Program-made: the position numbers and the translations under genes | Notes under the pieces: generated by a model | Seen by the model: the letters and a program-made list of their open reading frames with translations, nothing else | What the model was told of the DNA's origin: nothing | Databases searched by the model: none | Shown: positions 17,968 through 26,732 of the stretch, in pieces | How positions within the stretch are numbered: the first letter of the stretch is position 1 | How the letters are laid out: each line of letters starts with the position of its first letter | DNA from: Evansella vedderi | Lineage (GTDB): Bacteria > Bacillota > Bacilli > Bacillales > Salisediminibacteriaceae | Length of the DNA: 64,000 nucleotides | Assembly: GCF_030813435.1 (NCBI RefSeq) | Contig: NZ_JAUSUG010000024.1 | Coordinates: forward strand, 1 to 64,000 | Direction of reading: 5' to 3'

Positions 17968-18519
17968 GTGATAGGAGAACTTATTACAATAGGGTTTATG
18001 GCTTTTGCTCTCAGTATGGATGCATTCTCTCTTTCTATCGGCATGGGCCTTGTTGGATTAAGATATAAACATATTGCAAAAATAGGAATGACCGTAGGTG
18101 GCTTTCACGTCCTTATGCCGCTTATTGGTATTTTATTAGGAAGGTTATTATCCCAGTATATTGGATTTTTAGCCTTTATTCTTGGGGGAGTTGTCCTTAT
18201 TTTTATAGGGGTGCAAATGATCCTTTCCACCTTCAATTACAATGAAGAACGTAGTGCCGTATTAAGTCCCACTGGCTGGGGGCTGTTTCTTTTTTCATTA
18301 AGTGTAAGTATTGACAGCTTTTCCGCTGGCCTTAGTCTTGGGATGCTCGGTGCAAAGACATGGATAACCCTAGTAAGCTTCGGATGGATGAGTGCTCTAT
18401 TAACAATAGTAGGATTAATTCTTGGGCGGAAAATGGGAAATTGGATTGGAGGATACAGCGAATGGCTTGGAGGAGCCATCCTCGTTGCATTTGGAGTAAA
18501 AATAATATTTGCAGTATAA
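17968..18519 (+). CDS. mntP: Manganese efflux pump MntP
   Basis: Small inner-membrane exporter of Mn2+. The 183 aa form two homologous halves of three transmembrane helices, each with a conserved acidic motif: 'SMDAFSLSIGMG' in the first and 'SIDSFSAGLSLG' in the second. GTG 17968 follows AAGGGGTGA. It matches B. subtilis ywlD in place (after ywlC). The 116-base upstream gap is too short for, and does not resemble, the manganese riboswitch found before some mntP genes. Copy C of repeat R1 begins at its stop codon on the opposite strand. Confidence 0.93.
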   Translation: MIGELITIGFMAFALSMDAFSLSIGMGLVGLRYKHIAKIGMTVGGFHVLMPLIGILLGRLLSQYIGFLAFILGGVVLIFIGVQMILSTFNYNEERSAVLSPTGWGLFLFSLSVSIDSFSAGLSLGMLGAKTWITLVSFGWMSALLTIVGLILGRKMGNWIGGYSEWLGGAILVAFGVKIIFAV

Positions 18520-18520
18520 G

Positions 18521-18668
18521 GAGGCGTCTCAAAAGGTGTTTTTTACCATTTGAGACGCCTTCAATGCAATGAACGAAGCCGATGCACTCTTTTCAAAGTC
18601 CACTATGGGTGTTTTTCTCATAGTGGACTTGCGTCGAGGGAAGTCATTGCCATTATGTCGAGGCACCC
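18521..18668 (-). repeat. R1 structured intergenic repeat, copy C (reverse strand)
   Basis: Read on the - strand the order matches copies A and B. The linker 'tggcaatgacttccctcg' comes first. Then H2 (18596-18630), a perfect 12-bp stem AAGTCCACTATG / CATAGTGGACTT whose sequence differs from A and B but whose loop AGAAAAACACC is related. The linker 'cggcttcgttcattgca' follows, then H3 (18522-18560), arms AGGCGTCTCAAATGGT / ACCTTTTGAGACGCCT with one mismatch. H1 is not recognisable. H3 could also serve as a terminator for mntP on the + strand, though no T-run follows. Confidence 0.72.
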
Positions 18669-18818
18669 TCTAAAACCATGTCGAAAAATAATGAAAATTA
18701 GGCGACAAAAATAAACGCTGAGGAGATTTAACAATAAAATATGATAAAATATTATAGTATATAATGGAAATTAGAAGATTATAAACCCTATATTAAACTA
18801 CAGGAGGAGCGTTTAAAG

Positions 18819-19463
18819 GTGAAGAAAGTATTGTTTGTTTGCACAGGTAACACTTGCCGAAGTCCTCTGGCAGAAACAATATTTGAGCATACAAAAACGA
18901 GTGAGGAGCTAGAAGCAAAGTCAGCAGGGCTGTATGCCATGGAAGGAGCCCCTATGTCAGAAGGTTCCAGATCAGTTTTGGCCAATAAAGGAATACTTGA
19001 AAGCCACTCTGCCCAAACGGTGACCAAAGAATTGTTGGAGTGGGCTGATGTGGTATTAACGATGACAGAAGGGCATAAACGGGCTGTAATTGAACAATTC
19101 CCAGAACAATCCCTCAACGTTTTTACACTAAAGGAATTTGTTTATGACGATGCTGAAACATTAGAGAAGCTTGAGCAAATTAAGGAACAAATTGCGGAAC
19201 TGGAGCTAAAGAGGGCCTCCTTACTTGCCGATAATCAAGGTAGAATTGATAATATTTCCAAACAAAAGGAATTGGAGCAGGAGCTATATGATCAATTGCT
19301 ACCGTATCAACAAAACATTGAGCGTTTAATGGCTGAGCTTCCTTCGTTTGATATCCCTGATCCATACGGAGGAAATATTCAAATCTACGAGGAAACCTTA
19401 AAGGAAATTGAAGAAGCAATAACGATGCTATTGAACAAAATAAATCGAGATTTCTCGTCGTAG
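18819..19463 (+). CDS. ywlE: YwlE-type protein-arginine phosphatase with coiled-coil insertion
   Basis: Low-molecular-weight phosphatase that removes phosphate from arginine placed by the kinase McsB, countering marking for ClpCP. The P-loop is 'CTGNTCRS' with nucleophile C8 and R14; T12 corresponds to the threonine giving arginine over tyrosine specificity in B. subtilis. The general acid is D181 in 'DPYGG'. At 214 aa it is about 60 residues longer than B. subtilis YwlE (150): an insertion at about 110-178 is rich in E, Q, L and K and predicted to form a coiled coil, just before the general-acid loop. GTG 18819 follows CAGGAGGAG. The chemoreceptor gene follows after 42 bases. Confidence 0.9.
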   Translation: MKKVLFVCTGNTCRSPLAETIFEHTKTSEELEAKSAGLYAMEGAPMSEGSRSVLANKGILESHSAQTVTKELLEWADVVLTMTEGHKRAVIEQFPEQSLNVFTLKEFVYDDAETLEKLEQIKEQIAELELKRASLLADNQGRIDNISKQKELEQELYDQLLPYQQNIERLMAELPSFDIPDPYGGNIQIYEETLKEIEEAITMLLNKINRDFSS

Positions 19464-19505
19464 TTATAGACTGGGACAGGAACAGAGAGGGTTGCAGGGG
19501 GAAAC

Positions 19506-20798
19506 ATGGACAACAAAAGCTACCGATTTAGTATTCGAAAAAAATTAGTATTAGGCATTTGTTTCGTGGCGGTGATTACTTATGCTACAAGTGCTTTTTT
19601 CATCTTCTTTTTATACGATTATATTGGTGATTTTTTAGGAGTCAATGAAAATGTTTTTATGATTATTACCTTGCTTCTAGGAGTTTTTTGGTGTGGTATA
19701 TTAGGATATTTTGCAGCAGGCTATATTGTTAAACCACTTCAAATGTTGGAAAAAGCCGCTAGGAATGTGGGGTTAGGGGATATTAACAATAACATCAGCG
19801 TTCCAAAATCTGATGATGAGCTCCGTTCTTTAGCCCTTGCCTATAATGAGATGATTTACAGTCTTCGTACGATGGTGACAGATATTAACGAAAATTTTAA
19901 AGAAACGAATACAAGGGTTTGGGAAATAAGGGAAGCTTCCACAACTGCCGCTAGTCAGGCTGATATTATTTCACAGAGTACAGAGGAAATGGCGGGAGGA
20001 GCAGACGCATCTGCCAAAGCTATTCAAAAAACGGCAGCATCAATGGAAGAGATATCTTTACTTGCGAAAGAAGTACAGGCGAATGCTAATAACTCCCATA
20101 AACTTTCAAAGGAAATGGTAGAAACATTAGGAGAAAGTAAGGAAGTAATTCAGTCCCTAGTGGATGGAATTCAAAATCTTGCTTCGGAAAATCAAGTGTC
20201 TTTAACCAAAGTTCATCGTCTAGAATCCCATGCTAATAAAGTAGGGGAGATTATATCTTTAGTGGGGGACATTGCCCAACAAACAAATTTGCTTGCGTTG
20301 AATGCATCTATTGAGGCTGCAAGGGCTGGGGAACAAGGGAGAGGTTTTGCTGTTGTTGCTGATGAGGTGAGAAAGCTTGCAGATGAAAGTAGTCAAGCCG
20401 TTCAAGGGATATCAGAGCTGGTGAAAAATATACAACACGAAGTAAAAAACGTGGTGAAGCAAATTACCAGTCAAGTGGAAGCAGCTAATTTGGAAGCAAA
20501 TAAAGGGACACAAACGAATGAGGCCATAATGGAAATGTCCGACTCTGTAAATGAGGTTGCAGTATCCATTCATGAGATTCTTCATTTAGTGGACAAGCAA
20601 ATGACAACGATTCGCTCCACCACGGAACAATCTCAAGAAGTGGCAGCTATTGCAGAAGAAACGTCCGCTGGTGCGCAAGAAGTAACATCTGCAACGGAAG
20701 AGCAAACAGCAGTTATGCAGCAAATTGCTGCTTCCGCAGAAGTACTTGGTGAACGTGCGGAAAAATTAAAGAAAACGATTGGGAAGTTTTCCGTGTAA
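19506..20798 (+). CDS. Methyl-accepting chemotaxis protein without extracellular sensor domain
   Basis: Chemoreceptor of 430 aa that would control the kinase CheA. It has transmembrane helices at about 14-36 and 49-72 with only about 12 residues between them, then a HAMP domain (about 73-125) and a long signalling coiled coil whose hairpin tip carries '[20 protein letters not shown]'. Lacking an external ligand domain, it must sense through the membrane, the HAMP region or partners. ATG 19506 follows CAGGGGGAAAC. It lies between ywlE and rpiB, where B. subtilis has no receptor, and is close enough to ywlE to share its transcript. Confidence 0.92.
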   Translation: MDNKSYRFSIRKKLVLGICFVAVITYATSAFFIFFLYDYIGDFLGVNENVFMIITLLLGVFWCGILGYFAAGYIVKPLQMLEKAARNVGLGDINNNISVPKSDDELRSLALAYNEMIYSLRTMVTDINENFKETNTRVWEIREASTTAASQADIISQSTEEMAGGADASAKAIQKTAASMEEISLLAKEVQANANNSHKLSKEMVETLGESKEVIQSLVDGIQNLASENQVSLTKVHRLESHANKVGEIISLVGDIAQQTNLLALNASIEAARAGEQGRGFAVVADEVRKLADESSQAVQGISELVKNIQHEVKNVVKQITSQVEAANLEANKGTQTNEAIMEMSDSVNEVAVSIHEILHLVDKQMTTIRSTTEQSQEVAAIAEETSAGAQEVTSATEEQTAVMQQIAASAEVLGERAEKLKKTIGKFSV

Positions 20799-20885
20799 AG
20801 GAAAACGACTCTTTTAGGGGAAAAATAAATATGGTAAGCTAATTTAATAATATAAACATATGGAAATAGCAGGGAGGATTTTATT

Positions 20886-21329
20886 ATGAAAGTAGCCATT
20901 GGTTCAGATCATGGCGGTTATGAATTAAAGGGAGAAATTATTGAGTTACTAAAGGAAATGGGTATTGAATATAAGGATGTTGGCTGTGAATGTTCAGACT
21001 CAGTAGACTATCCAGACTATGGATTACCTGTAGCAGAAATGGTTGCAAATAGAGAAGTGGATCGGGGAATCCTTATTTGCGGAACAGGGATTGGAATGTC
21101 TATTGCTGCAAATAAAGTAAAGGGAGTCCGTTGTGCCCTTGTCCATGATTTATTTACGGCAAAGGTTACCCGTGAACATAACGATACAAATGTACTGGCA
21201 ATGGGGGCTAGAGTAATTGGGCCAGGTCTCGCAACGGAAATTGCTCGAACTTGGCTTGGCACAGAGTTCCAAGGCGGACGCCATGCACGCAGAATAGAAA
21301 AAATTGCAGAGTACGAAGGAAACAAATAA
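20886..21329 (+). CDS. rpiB: Ribose-5-phosphate isomerase B
   Basis: Interconverts ribulose-5-phosphate and ribose-5-phosphate in the pentose phosphate pathway. The 147 aa show the RpiB features 'GSDHGGYELK' at the N-terminus, the active-site cysteine in 'ILICGTGIGMS' and 'REHNDTNVLAMG'. ATG 20886 follows AGGGAGGA. It corresponds to B. subtilis ywlF. A strong terminator follows. Confidence 0.95.
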   Translation: MKVAIGSDHGGYELKGEIIELLKEMGIEYKDVGCECSDSVDYPDYGLPVAEMVANREVDRGILICGTGIGMSIAANKVKGVRCALVHDLFTAKVTREHNDTNVLAMGARVIGPGLATEIARTWLGTEFQGGRHARRIEKIAEYEGNK

Positions 21330-21335
21330 ACCACT

Positions 21336-21380
21336 ACGCATGTATTTTAAAAAAAAGCTGAAAATACATGCGTTTTTATT
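21336..21380 (+). terminator. Rho-independent terminator after rpiB
   Basis: Perfect 13-bp stem ACGCATGTATTTT / AAAATACATGCGT with a 12-base loop, followed by a T-run. Confidence 0.9.
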
Positions 21381-21420
21381 TAAGGCTGTATTCGTTAAAA
21401 TTTGTTACTTTTTTTAAAAA

Positions 21421-21484
21421 GCTCGGACAAGGCGGCGACTCCAGTGTTGCCCGCTGAAAGCGTCCGCCTGTAGCGGATACAAGC
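21421..21484 (+). repeat. R2 repeat, short form
   Basis: Contains 'ggcggcgactccag' joined to 'tgttgcccgctgaaagcg' and 'tccgcctgtagcggata'. Relative to the full copy at 34034-34299 the central part is missing. The same junction occurs in the copies at 24402 and 54831, so the short form is a subfamily. Confidence 0.75.
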
Positions 21485-21660
21485 CACATTATATTTTTCA
21501 CAGGAAAAATCTTTTAGAAAACAACCTTATTTCATTTTAATAAGTTAAACAAGTACGAAGAATCCTTTGTATAATTACAAGTAGAATCGTTGCACCATAG
21601 AACTAAATTACATAAACGGAGACGAATATATAACATATAGTGGAGAAAGGAATGATGGCA

Positions 21661-22230
21661 ATGGATTTTTCCACATTACAGTCCGCATTAAAACAAGGTC
21701 TGGATGATCTTCAGCAAGCAGCAAAGCTTGAGAAGGGACAAATATTAGTGGTGGGTACAAGCACTAGTGAAGTGGTTGGAAAACATATCGGAAGTGCTGG
21801 GACAATGGAGGTAGCAGAAGTTATTTGGGCTGTCTTAAAACAATTCCAAGAAAAAACAGGAGTATACTTTGCATTCCAGTGCTGTGAACACCTTAATCGT
21901 GCCCTGGTTGTAGAGAAGGAATTGGCTGTCAACCGTCAGTTAGAACCGGTCACGGTAGTTCCCGCAGTTACTGCTGGGGGCTCCATGGCAACGTTAGCTT
22001 ATGAAAAGATGCACCATCCGACAATGGTGGAAGAAATAAAAGCTGATGCGGGAATTGATATTGGGGATACTCTTATTGGAATGCATTTAAAAAAAGTAGC
22101 TGTACCAGTTAGGAGTTCCGTAAAGCAAATAGGAGAAGCTCATTTAACAATGGCACGAACCCGCCCGAAGCTTATTGGTGGCGAACGGGCTATCTATAAT
22201 ACACCAAAGGAAGATCAAAGCTGCCATTAA
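21661..22230 (+). CDS. ywlG: YwlG, DUF436 family (TIGR01440)
   Basis: Conserved protein of unknown biochemical role found next to glyA in many Firmicutes. The 189 aa show the family segments '[15 protein letters not shown]', '[15 protein letters not shown]' and '[19 protein letters not shown]'. The start is uncertain: in-frame candidates are GTG 21640, ATG 21652, 21655 and 21661. ATG 21661 is preferred because AAAGG ends ten bases upstream and length and N-terminus then fit B. subtilis YwlG (180 aa). The 'CCEH' pair suggests a metal or redox function, but this is a guess. Order rpiB-ywlG-glyA is conserved. Confidence 0.88.
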   Translation: MDFSTLQSALKQGLDDLQQAAKLEKGQILVVGTSTSEVVGKHIGSAGTMEVAEVIWAVLKQFQEKTGVYFAFQCCEHLNRALVVEKELAVNRQLEPVTVVPAVTAGGSMATLAYEKMHHPTMVEEIKADAGIDIGDTLIGMHLKKVAVPVRSSVKQIGEAHLTMARTRPKLIGGERAIYNTPKEDQSCH

Positions 22231-22351
22231 ATGTAGAAAAAAAGTAAACATTTTATTGAAAAATTTCTGAATTTGAGGGAAGATAGAAAAATGAGATTCA
22301 AATGCCGAGAGTAAATAGGAGTCGGTAAAGATTTGAAGGAGGATTTAACCC

Positions 22352-23617
22352 GTGAATACAACAAAAACAGAATTTTTGAGTGAGGTTAAAAAGCAGGACG
22401 GTGATTTATTTAAGGCGATGGAGGCAGAGTTGCACCGTCAGCGAGCAAACATTGAGCTCATTGCTTCGGAGAACTTTGTTTCCAAAGCGGTAATGGAGGC
22501 ACAAGGCTCTGTACTAACTAATAAATATGCAGAGGGCTACCCGAACAAGCGCTACTATGGAGGCTGTGAGCATGTTGATGTGGTGGAGGATATTGCTAGG
22601 GACCGTGCAAAAAAACTTTTTGGTGCAGAGCATGTAAATGTTCAGCCCCATTCTGGTGCCCAAGCAAATATGGCTGTTTACTATGCTATCCTTGAGCATG
22701 GTGATACGGTATTAGGAATGAACCTTTCCCACGGCGGGCACCTTACACACGGTAGCCCTGTAAACTTTAGTGGGAAACAGTATAACTTTGTTGATTATGG
22801 TGTGGATGAGAAAACAGGAAAAATTAATTACGACGATGTATTAGCTAAGGCAAAAGAGCATCAGCCAAAGCTCATTGTTGCTGGTGCAAGTGCCTATCCT
22901 AGGGAGATCAACTTTGAAAAATTCCGTCAAATTGCAGATGAAGTTGGGGCTTACTTAATGGTGGATATGGCTCACATTGCTGGTCTTGTTGCAACAGGTG
23001 ATCATCCGAGTCCTGTACCATATGCAGATTTCGTTACAACAACAACACATAAAACATTACGGGGACCGCGAGGCGGGATGATTCTTTGTAAAGAAGAATA
23101 CGGTAAAAAGATCGACAAAGCTATTTTCCCTGGACTTCAAGGTGGTCCGTTAATGCATGTTATCGCAGCGAAAGCAGTAGCGTTAGGGGAAGCGTTGTCT
23201 GGTGAGTTTAAGGTGTATTCTAAGCAAGTGAAGCTAAATGCAGCGGCTCTTGCTAAAGCTTTAAAAGAAGAGGGGATTAACCTTGTTTCCGACGGAACAG
23301 ATAACCACCTGATCCTTTTAGATCTTCGCAGCCTTAATTTAACGGGGAAAGATGCAGAGCATGCCCTTGATGAAGTGGGGATTACGACGAATAAAAATAC
23401 AATTCCTTATGATCCAGAAAGTCCATTTGTAACAAGTGGCCTTCGAATTGGAACGGCTGCGGCAACTTCCCGCGGATTTACGGAAGAAGCCATGTATGAG
23501 ACTGGAAAAATTATTGCCAACGTCCTTAAGGGACCACATAAGGATGACGTTATGTCTGAGGCGAAAAAAGCAGTAGAAGCACTCACGGCTAAATTCCCTC
23601 TATATGATGATAGATAA
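22352..23617 (+). CDS. glyA: Serine hydroxymethyltransferase
   Basis: PLP enzyme converting serine and tetrahydrofolate to glycine and 5,10-methylene-tetrahydrofolate, the main source of one-carbon units. The 421 aa contain the PLP lysine K234 in '[14 protein letters not shown]', the PLP aspartate in '[10 protein letters not shown]', and the substrate region '[10 protein letters not shown]'. GTG 22352 follows GAAGGAGG. B. subtilis glyA is repressed by PurR; I saw no convincing PurBox in the 120-base upstream gap. A strong terminator follows. Confidence 0.97.
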   Translation: MNTTKTEFLSEVKKQDGDLFKAMEAELHRQRANIELIASENFVSKAVMEAQGSVLTNKYAEGYPNKRYYGGCEHVDVVEDIARDRAKKLFGAEHVNVQPHSGAQANMAVYYAILEHGDTVLGMNLSHGGHLTHGSPVNFSGKQYNFVDYGVDEKTGKINYDDVLAKAKEHQPKLIVAGASAYPREINFEKFRQIADEVGAYLMVDMAHIAGLVATGDHPSPVPYADFVTTTTHKTLRGPRGGMILCKEEYGKKIDKAIFPGLQGGPLMHVIAAKAVALGEALSGEFKVYSKQVKLNAAALAKALKEEGINLVSDGTDNHLILLDLRSLNLTGKDAEHALDEVGITTNKNTIPYDPESPFVTSGLRIGTAAATSRGFTEEAMYETGKIIANVLKGPHKDDVMSEAKKAVEALTAKFPLYDDR

Positions 23618-23626
23618 TAAACGAAG

Positions 23627-23669
23627 AGGTGTCTCAAAGATTTGTTTAAATCTTTTGAGACACCTTTTT
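23627..23669 (+). terminator. Rho-independent terminator after glyA
   Basis: AGGTGTCTCAAAGAT / ATCTTTTGAGACACCT stem with a T-run. The stem resembles H3 of repeat R1 ('...CAAAAGAT/ATCTTTTG...'), but no H2 precedes it. Confidence 0.88.
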
Positions 23670-23823
23670 GTCTAAAGATAAGAAAACATCTTCTAAGTTT
23701 CCCTATTATTATTTTTATGAATACAAACTCTTTGTTTGTCAAGGCTGTCATGCTATTCGTAAATCCCCTTATTGCTGTAAACTTTTGTACCACAAACCCT
23801 GTTGTATAGCGTATTCCAAACAA

Positions 23824-24108
23824 TTAAAAAATAAGCAAATGGCTGAGGAGAGCAACTAGTGTGCCTATGTATAATACTCTCTTTTTTCCAGTGGCATTGG
23901 TTTTTGGTTTTAATATAAAGTGGCCAATGGCTAGTCCTATTGGGATTGGCAACCAGGCGTACCAGAAGAGGACGGTACCTAGGAGGAAGTAGCCTGCTAG
24001 TTTGAGTATTAGGTCTTTTTCTTTTTGTTGTTCGGTGGTGTAATAGCCGAATGCGACGGCGGCTATGATGGGAAATATGTATATGGGGAAAAATAATAAT
24101 GAGTTCAT
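23824..24108 (-). CDS. Small membrane protein of unknown function
   Basis: A 94-aa protein with about three hydrophobic segments: residues about 3-22, about 35-60 containing 'WYAWLPIPIGLAIGHF', and about 77-93. Loops are short and basic. I do not recognise the family. The frame extends upstream to 24237, but the ATG at 24108 has GAGGAGGGAA upstream on the reverse strand and begins the membrane sequence, so it is chosen. It runs against glyA and upp and is absent here in B. subtilis. Confidence 0.65.
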   Translation of the reverse strand: MNSLLFFPIYIFPIIAAVAFGYYTTEQQKEKDLILKLAGYFLLGTVLFWYAWLPIPIGLAIGHFILKPKTNATGKKRVLYIGTLVALLSHLLIF

Positions 24109-24401
24109 TGGTTGGTTCCCTCCTCTGTTTGGAACAGTTTCCTGAAACCTTTTTGTGTTGTGATAGAAAATAGTATACCATTTCTGGGCATTGTAAGAAC
24201 GTGGGCGAGGGAGACAAGTGGAAATAATTATTGACAAGTTTGTGGGTAATTCTGTGGCAATTTACATTTGTTCTTGAATCAACGTTTGTTTTTATGTAGA
24301 ATTTTCAAAGAGAATATCAGAAATCGTCGATAATTCACCAAGATTTAGCATGATAATAAAAGGCTTTTTTCGAATAAATTGTTGTTTATTTAAATTACTG
24401 A

Positions 24402-24460
24402 TGGAGTGGAAGGCGACGATTCCAGCGTTGCCCGCGGAAAGCGTATGCCTATAACGGATT
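24402..24460 (+). repeat. R2 repeat, short form
   Basis: Has 'ggaaggcgacgattccag' joined to 'cgttgcccgcggaaagcg' and 'cctataacggatt'. Same central deletion as the copy at 21421. It sits about 65 bases before upp. Confidence 0.75.
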
Positions 24461-24523
24461 TGAATAAAGATTAAACAATCTTTTAGAGATAAGTCTAAAT
24501 AAAAATAAAAAGGAGTTAATAAA

Positions 24524-25153
24524 ATGAGCAAAGTTTTTGTTTTTGATCATCCCCTTATTCAGCATAAGTTAACGTACATACGAGATAAAAATACTGGGAC
24601 GAAGGAGTTTCGTGAGTTAATTGATGAGGTTGCAAGCTTGATGGCCTTTGAAATTACTCGTGATTTACCCCTGCAGGATGTGGAAGTGGAGACTCCGGTA
24701 GGTATGGCCCAGAGTAAAATGATTGCTGGTAAAAAATTAGGTCTTGTTCCAATTTTACGTGCTGGTCTTGGAATGGTGGATGGAATTTTGAAATTAATTC
24801 CCGCTGCAAAGGTTGGGCACGTTGGATTATACCGTGATCCTGAAACGTTGAAGCCGGTGGAGTATTATGTGAAACTTCCTAAGGACATCGAAGAGCGTGA
24901 GTTTATCGTTATCGATCCGATGCTTGCAACGGGTGGTTCTGCAGTAGAAGCCATCCATTCCTTAAAGAAGCGAGGGGCAAAAAATATGAAACTCATGTGC
25001 TTAGTTGCTGCTCCTGAGGGTGTGGAAGTAGTTCAAGAGGCACATCCTGATGTGGATATTTATCTAGCTGCTATGGATGAGAAGCTAAATGAAAAGGGCT
25101 ATATTGTACCAGGTCTCGGGGACGCTGGAGACCGTTTATTCGGAACCAAATAA
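24524..25153 (+). CDS. upp: Uracil phosphoribosyltransferase
   Basis: Makes UMP from uracil and PRPP in pyrimidine salvage. The 209 aa are the exact family length. The PRPP loop is '[16 protein letters not shown]' and the uracil-binding C-terminal segment reads '[17 protein letters not shown]'. ATG 24524 follows AAAAAGGAG. Position after glyA and before the atp region is as in B. subtilis, but here wecB and a protease gene intervene before atp. Confidence 0.96.
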   Translation: MSKVFVFDHPLIQHKLTYIRDKNTGTKEFRELIDEVASLMAFEITRDLPLQDVEVETPVGMAQSKMIAGKKLGLVPILRAGLGMVDGILKLIPAAKVGHVGLYRDPETLKPVEYYVKLPKDIEEREFIVIDPMLATGGSAVEAIHSLKKRGAKNMKLMCLVAAPEGVEVVQEAHPDVDIYLAAMDEKLNEKGYIVPGLGDAGDRLFGTK

Positions 25154-25187
25154 GTAGAACATGTAGATATAGAAGCTAGTGAGTATT

Positions 25188-25350
25188 TGCTTCGCCCACC
25201 ACTTCACCTACTCCTGCGGTTACTCGTCGCAAAGGAACTTCACTACGAGAAAACCACTCGTAGTGGGCTTTTAAAAGATTGGAAGGCTTACGCAAAATAC
25301 TTCGAGGGTGAGTCAAAAGGTTGAAAAAACACCTTTTGACTCACCCTCTT
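25188..25350 (+). repeat. R1 structured intergenic repeat, copy D, ending in a terminator
   Basis: The most divergent copy. The linker 'ggttactcgtcgcaaagg' precedes H2 (25241-25265), a 9-bp stem CACTACGAG / CTCGTAGTG around the loop AAAACCA, nearly the loop of copy A. A linker 'aaaagattggaaggcttacg' then leads to H3 (25304-25348), stem GAGGGTGAGTCAAAAGGT / ACCTTTTGACTCACCCTC, followed by TTTTCTTTTT. So here H3 is plainly a Rho-independent terminator, for upp on the + strand. H1 is not clear. Confidence 0.7.
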
Positions 25351-25423
25351 TTCTTTTTCCATCCTAACTTTTGCATCTCCCTCATATGTATTAAACAAGC
25401 GTATCATATAGGGAGTGATATTT

Positions 25424-26566
25424 TTGCCGAAACAAATAAAGGTGATGACCATATTTGGAACAAGACCTGAAGCCATCAAGATGTGTCCATTAGTATTGGA
25501 GCTGCAAAGGGAAAGGGACATTTTTGAACCGATTGTCGTAGTCACGGGGCAGCACCGAGAAATGCTGGATCAAGTGTTGCGGATCTTTGGAGTGGTGCCT
25601 CATGTGGATTTAAATATAATGAAGCCGCGGCAAACTTTATTGGATGTGACTGTTAGGGCTTTAGAAGGATTGGATGAAGTACTGAAAGGGGTTCAACCAG
25701 ATATTGTCCTCGTTCATGGGGATACAACAACCACTTTTGCTGCGAGCTTAGCAGCTTATTATAATCGAATTCCCGTTGGACATGTGGAGGCAGGCTTACG
25801 TACGTGGAATAAATATTCTCCGTTTCCAGAGGAGATGAATCGACAGTTCACAGGGGTGTTAAGTGACCTCCACTTTGCCCCCACGAAAAAGGCGGCGGAC
25901 AATTTATTCCGGGAAGGTAAGGGGGAAACTTCCGTTTATATTACAGGCAATACGGCAATCGATGCATTAAAAACAACCGTAACTGAGGATTATCGACACA
26001 GGATTTTAGATCACCTTGGTGAGGACCGTTTGCTGTTAGTAACAGCTCATCGCCGGGAAAACTTAGGTGAACCAATGATTAATATGTTTCGAGCAATTCG
26101 CAGGCTCGTAAATGAATATTTTGACGTGCAAGTAGTTTACCCCGTTCATCTAAATCCTATTGTTCGTGATTTGGCAGATAAGGTGTTAGGAGACAACCCG
26201 CGAATACATCTCATAGACCCCCTTGAAGTCCATGATTTTCATAACTTTGCGGCCCGTTCCTATTTGATTTTAACGGACTCAGGCGGGGTGCAGGAGGAAG
26301 CCCCTTCTCTAGGTGTTCCTGTATTAGTATTGAGAAATACGACAGAGCGACCTGAAGGAGTGGACGCTGGAACCTTGAAGCTAGCCGGAACAGATGAAGA
26401 GAATATTATTAATCTGGCAAAAAAATTATTAGACGATCAGGAAGCTCATGCTACCATGTCCAAGGCATCGAATCCCTATGGAGACGGTGAAGCCTCACAG
26501 AGAATCGCAGAGGCCATTAAATATTACTTCGGAAAACGGGAAAACAGGCCACCCCCATTCCAATAA
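25424..26566 (+). CDS. wecB: UDP-N-acetylglucosamine 2-epimerase, non-hydrolysing
   Basis: Interconverts UDP-GlcNAc and UDP-ManNAc, supplying ManNAc for teichoic-acid linkage units or other surface glycans. The 380 aa show 'FGTRPEAIKM' at the N-terminus, 'HGDTTTTFA', 'GHVEAGLRT', 'TAHRRENLG' and 'TDSGGVQEEAPSLG'. The B. subtilis counterpart is mnaA (yvyH), located elsewhere. The start is taken as TTG 25424, which has AGGGAG upstream at a good distance and gives 'MPKQIKVMTIFGTRPE'; GTG 25415 overlaps that ribosome binding site. Confidence 0.94.
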   Translation: MPKQIKVMTIFGTRPEAIKMCPLVLELQRERDIFEPIVVVTGQHREMLDQVLRIFGVVPHVDLNIMKPRQTLLDVTVRALEGLDEVLKGVQPDIVLVHGDTTTTFAASLAAYYNRIPVGHVEAGLRTWNKYSPFPEEMNRQFTGVLSDLHFAPTKKAADNLFREGKGETSVYITGNTAIDALKTTVTEDYRHRILDHLGEDRLLLVTAHRRENLGEPMINMFRAIRRLVNEYFDVQVVYPVHLNPIVRDLADKVLGDNPRIHLIDPLEVHDFHNFAARSYLILTDSGGVQEEAPSLGVPVLVLRNTTERPEGVDAGTLKLAGTDEENIINLAKKLLDDQEAHATMSKASNPYGDGEASQRIAEAIKYYFGKRENRPPPFQ

Positions 26567-26579
26567 AGTTATGTTAAAT

Positions 26580-26617
26580 GGTTGCTCGCGGAAAGCATCC
26601 ACCAGTAACGAACCGAC
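26580..26617 (+). repeat. R2 repeat remnant
   Basis: Only the right arm is left: 'ggttgctcgcggaaagc' and 'ccaccagtaacg', corresponding to 'gttgcccgcggaaagcg..ccgcctgtaacgg' of better copies. Confidence 0.5.
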
Positions 26618-26732
26618 AAATATGTGAATGAAATTTACCCAGAATTGGTATGCTAAGGGGAAATAAATTCCCCTTAGCTTTAATTTTTTCAGCATTAGAA
26701 ATAAATGTTAGGGAGTAGAGGTGATCTGTTAC

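Noticed and set aside
23668-23859. 63-codon frame with several CC and CxxC pairs, as in a small zinc protein
   Set aside because: Starts inside the glyA terminator T-run, lacks a ribosome binding site, overlaps the end of the reverse-strand membrane protein gene, and matches no motif I know.
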